From an uncultured Clostridia bacterium (lineage in GTDB: Bacteria; Bacillota; Clostridia; Christensenellales; Borkfalkiaceae), in the NCBI GenBank assembly GCA_945834965.1, contig CAMAHZ010000042.1:1-8758 (forward strand): a stretch of 8,758 nucleotides of DNA. The letters run 5' to 3'. The stretch's first letter is position 1, and the number at the start of each line of letters is the position of its first letter. Of this stretch, positions 6,368 to 8,758 are shown piece by piece. A program made the translations under genes and the position numbers. The notes under the pieces are model-generated. The model was not told the DNA's origin, made no database searches, and worked only from the letters and a program-made list of their open reading frames with translations.

Positions 6368-7731
6368 AGTTCACACCCCAAGTCGGTCATAAATTTTATA
6401 GTCTGTTGCCTGTCCTTGAATACCGCAGTGTTTTCAAGTATTCTCGAGCAGATACTGCCCAGCTCCTTTTTCATTGCTCCGTGAACGTCGATTTTCTCGC
6501 TTTCGTATATGGCTTTAGTTTCGTCATAAACGAGCTTAAATGCGGCATATTCGGGGGGCAACTGACGATTTTCTTCGATGATTTTTTCAATCTCGGACAG
6601 CTCGCCTTCTAATCTGCCGGGTAAAATGAATAAGCCCTGAGCTTCGATAAGCCCTATACTCTCTTTCTTTATTACGTGGAATTCGGGGTGAGCGTGGAAC
6701 ACGCCTTCGGGGTATTTTTCGCTCGTTACGTTAGAACGTAAGATTACGCTCATCTCATACCCGCGCTCCGTCTTGACGACTGTGGGCGATATGCTGTTAT
6801 GTATTCCTTCACTATCTTCGTTGATTATGCCGAGTTCGGGGTTGTTATAGCTAACCCACGCTGAACGAATCTTTTCACAGAGTTCGACTATGTCTTTGCG
6901 CTCCTTTGAAATTACCCTTACGACCGTTCCCTGCCATTCTACCACTTCTATTATCGCGTTGGGATAGCTTTTATGCTTTAGCGTGTACGCCGCCTTTGCC
7001 TTATGCATAGGCAGAATCTCTCCGCCGCCCTGATAGTGGTCGTGGGCGAGTACGCTTCCGCCTATCCTTGGAAGGACTGCGTTGCACCCTATAAAATAAT
7101 GGGGGAAGATATCCACGAAGTCCATAAGTCGGGTAAACGTCCCTTCGTCAATGTGCATGGGCGTATGCTCGCAATTAACGGCAATACCGTGCTCGTTGAA
7201 ATAGCCGTAGGGCGAATACTGCCAGAACCAGCGTTGACCGCCGAGATTTAAGTCAACCGTCCTGAGCGTTCTTTTATTCCTTGCGCCGTAACCTTCGTTT
7301 TCACGGCAGATTACGCACTTTGCAAAGCCGCCTTCAACCGAGTTACCTGCCTTTGCCTTTTTAGGGTCGCGAAATTCAGGCTTTGCCTTATTTATGGTGA
7401 CGATAAGCCCGTTGCTTTCAAAACGGGGGTTCTTATCCAGCTTTGCCTTTTTAACGTATTCGTTATGCACGCAGTAGCTGTAAAACCAGTCCATAGCCGC
7501 CTTACCGCTGACCTTTAAAAGAATTTGGAATTTGGCGTTAATTTCGCTTGGCATAAGCGATAATACTCCGAAGATTTCGTCTATCTCTTCTTCGGAGAGG
7601 TCTTCGCTCTCGCATCTTTGAAGTATTTCAAGCACTTGGTTTTTAACGTAGTTTGCGTTATACCGGTCGAGTTCGAGATACTCTTTTGCGTATTCGGTGT
7701 ATTCTTCCGCCCTTGTCAAAATATCTTTCAT
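6364..7731 (-). CDS. galT: UDP-glucose--hexose-1-phosphate uridylyltransferase, class II
   Basis: Transfers UMP from UDP-glucose to galactose-1-phosphate, giving glucose-1-phosphate and UDP-galactose. It belongs to the class II family found mainly in Firmicutes, which is only distantly similar to the E. coli HIT-like enzyme. Visible blocks are CVICRENEGYGARNKR (139-154), FWQYSPYGYFNEHGI (169-183), and VLPRIGGSVLAHDHYQGG (219-236). By analogy with the HPH motif of class I, His230-Asp231-His232 holds the uridylylated histidine, probably His232. A late block with HAHPEFHVIKKESIGLIEAQG is also typical. The length, 455 residues, is somewhat below the roughly 490-500 I recall for the class, and no key motif is missing. 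It starts 22 bases after galE; the only purine-rich match upstream, AGGG, is about 13 bases from the ATG, so initiation may be weak or coupled. Its stop overlaps galK by four bases. Confidence 0.94.
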   Translation of the reverse strand: MKDILTRAEEYTEYAKEYLELDRYNANYVKNQVLEILQRCESEDLSEEEIDEIFGVLSLMPSEINAKFQILLKVSGKAAMDWFYSYCVHNEYVKKAKLDKNPRFESNGLIVTINKAKPEFRDPKKAKAGNSVEGGFAKCVICRENEGYGARNKRTLRTVDLNLGGQRWFWQYSPYGYFNEHGIAVNCEHTPMHIDEGTFTRLMDFVDIFPHYFIGCNAVLPRIGGSVLAHDHYQGGGEILPMHKAKAAYTLKHKSYPNAIIEVVEWQGTVVRVISKERKDIVELCEKIRSAWVSYNNPELGIINEDSEGIHNSISPTVVKTERGYEMSVILRSNVTSEKYPEGVFHAHPEFHVIKKESIGLIEAQGLFILPGRLEGELSEIEKIIEENRQLPPEYAAFKLVYDETKAIYESEKIDVHGAMKKELGSICSRILENTAVFKDRQQTIKFMTDLGCEL

Positions 7732-7753
7732 ATAGCTTTATTCGCCCTGCGCT

Positions 7754-8758
7754 TCAGTTTTTTCTATATCCCGAAGGATTTTTGGTCTGCCAGTTCCAGC
7801 TGCTTGCACACATCTCGTCTATGCCAAGCTCCGCTACCCAGCCAAGTTCGTTTTTTGCCTTACTTGCGTCTGCATAGCACGCCGCAATATCGCCCGGTCG
7901 ACGGGGCTTTATGGAATAGGGAATTGCGTGTCCGCACGCTTTTTCAAAGGCGTGGATAACGTCTAACACGCTGTACCCTACGCCCGTACCTAAATTATAG
8001 GTATACACGCCGTTTTGATTGATTTTATCTATCGCCGCAACGTGACCTTTTGCTAAATCTACTACGTGGATATAGTCTCTCACGCCCGTTCCGTCGGGGG
8101 TGGGATAGTCGTTTCCGAATACCCCCACTTCCTTAAGTTCGCCTATTGCAACCTTTGCAATATAGGGCGTTAAGTTGTTGGGTATGCCCTTGGGGTCTTC
8201 GCCGATAAGTCCGCTTGCGTGTGCCCCAACGGGGTTGAAATAGCGAAGAAGTACTACCGTCCACTCGTTGTCGGCTTTGTATACGTCGGAAAGCATAATC
8301 TCCTGAAAATACTTGCTCGTGCCGTAGGGGTTGGTCGTTCCGCCCGTCTTGCAATCTTCGGTCAAGGGCAAAACTTCGGGGTCGCCGTAGACGGTGGCAG
8401 AAGATGAGAAAACGATTTTCTTACAGCCATGCTCACGCATTGCCTGCAACAAAACTAAAGTTCCGTACAAGTTATTGTCGTAGTACTCGATAGGCTTTGC
8501 GCAAGATTCACCAACTGCCTTTAACCCTGCAAAGTGTATTACCCAGTCTATCTTATTTTCGGTAAAAATTTCATCGAGAGCGGCTTTATCCCTAACGTCT
8601 TTATTATAGAATTTTACGGATTTGCCCGTAATCGTTTCCACCCTTTTCAAGCTCTCTTCGCTTGAGTTGGAAAGATTGTCTATAACTACTACCCCGTAGC
8701 CGTTTTCAATCAGCTCTACTACGGTATGACTGCCGATATAGCCTGCACCGCCCGTTAC
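7754..8758 (-). CDS. galE: UDP-glucose 4-epimerase (5' end outside window)
   Basis: Interconverts UDP-galactose and UDP-glucose through a tightly bound NAD(H). The frame is open to the right edge and begins VTGGAGYIGSHT, the glycine-rich NAD loop of a short-chain dehydrogenase/reductase fold. The visible 334 residues appear to lack only about four (compare MRVLVTGG in E. coli), so the true start lies about 12 bases beyond the edge. A TTG at 8650 is internal and not the start. In visible numbering, FSSSATVYGD gives Ser120, and NPYGTSK gives Tyr145 and Lys149, matching the E. coli catalytic Ser124, Tyr149 and Lys153. RYFNPVGAHASG and RRPGDIAACYADASK form the UDP-sugar site. In the latter, Cys294 occupies the position of E. 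coli Tyr299, the residue that limits N-acetylhexosamine substrates. It is the first visible gene of the operon; the promoter is not in the window. Confidence 0.96.
   Translation of the reverse strand, partial: VTGGAGYIGSHTVVELIENGYGVVVIDNLSNSSEESLKRVETITGKSVKFYNKDVRDKAALDEIFTENKIDWVIHFAGLKAVGESCAKPIEYYDNNLYGTLVLLQAMREHGCKKIVFSSSATVYGDPEVLPLTEDCKTGGTTNPYGTSKYFQEIMLSDVYKADNEWTVVLLRYFNPVGAHASGLIGEDPKGIPNNLTPYIAKVAIGELKEVGVFGNDYPTPDGTGVRDYIHVVDLAKGHVAAIDKINQNGVYTYNLGTGVGYSVLDVIHAFEKACGHAIPYSIKPRRPGDIAACYADASKAKNELGWVAELGIDEMCASSWNWQTKNPSGYRKN

Larger units (their letters stand above)
4275..8758 (-). other. Leloir galactose operon galE-galT-galK-galM
   Basis: Four same-strand genes read from right to left with gaps of 22, -4 and -4 bp. 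No terminator hairpin was seen between them, and there is one terminator at the end (4214-4245). The set covers all steps from beta-galactose to UDP-glucose and glucose-1-phosphate. The tight packing indicates a single transcript; its promoter, operator and any upstream genes (transporter, regulator, galactosidase) are beyond the window. Confidence 0.9.

Noticed and set aside
7618..7959. A 113-codon plus-strand frame antisense to the galT/galE junction
   Set aside because: It is antisense to two conserved genes, shows no family resemblance, and lacks a ribosome site or promoter that I can see.
8648..8650. TTG at 8650 as the start of galE
   Set aside because: The frame continues upstream to the window edge and encodes the essential NAD-binding loop GGAGYIG, so the gene is simply cut by the edge.

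Overview
The window looks like a chromosomal segment of a strictly anaerobic, moderate-GC Gram-positive bacterium, most likely a member of the Clostridia (Bacillota). This is inferred from four things: a single-chain pyruvate:ferredoxin oxidoreductase, a class II (Firmicutes-type) galactose-1-phosphate uridylyltransferase, strong purine-rich Shine-Dalgarno sequences, and a textbook vegetative sigma-factor promoter. I cannot name a genus. No mobile element, phage gene, CRISPR array, tRNA or rRNA was seen.

Left part (plus strand, 4-4192). A complete pyruvate:ferredoxin oxidoreductase gene (nifJ/por type, 1175 codons) fills the first 3.5 kb and ends at a strong intrinsic terminator (3563-3596). 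After a short intergenic region comes a promoter with both consensus hexamers, 17-bp spacing and an extended -10. It drives a small, monocistronic flavin-binding gene of the pyridoxamine-phosphate-oxidase-like / NimA-like family (3728-4192). A perfect 13-bp hairpin at 4214-4245 lies in the convergent gap and can act as terminator from both sides.

Right part (minus strand, 8758 down to 4275). This is a compact Leloir-pathway operon in the order galE-galT-galK-galM. galE runs off the right edge and lacks only about four N-terminal codons. galE and galT are 22 bp apart, while galT/galK and galK/galM each overlap by 4 bp (ATGA), which suggests translational coupling. Together the four enzymes take beta-galactose to alpha-galactose (GalM), galactose-1-phosphate (GalK), glucose-1-phosphate plus UDP-galactose (GalT), and back to UDP-glucose (GalE). 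The operon promoter and any regulator lie beyond the right edge. No transporter, beta-galactosidase or phosphoglucomutase is visible here.

The two halves are linked only loosely: galactose feeds glycolysis, and its pyruvate is oxidised by the oxidoreductase to acetyl-CoA, CO2 and reduced ferredoxin. The region is mostly ordinary central and sugar metabolism, and I found no clearly new system. The points most worth a second look are a NimA-like flavoprotein next to the enzyme whose reduced ferredoxin activates nitroimidazoles, an enlarged substrate gate in GalE (Cys in place of the E. coli Tyr299), extra cysteine motifs in the oxidoreductase, a shortened class II GalT, and the near-ideal promoter.
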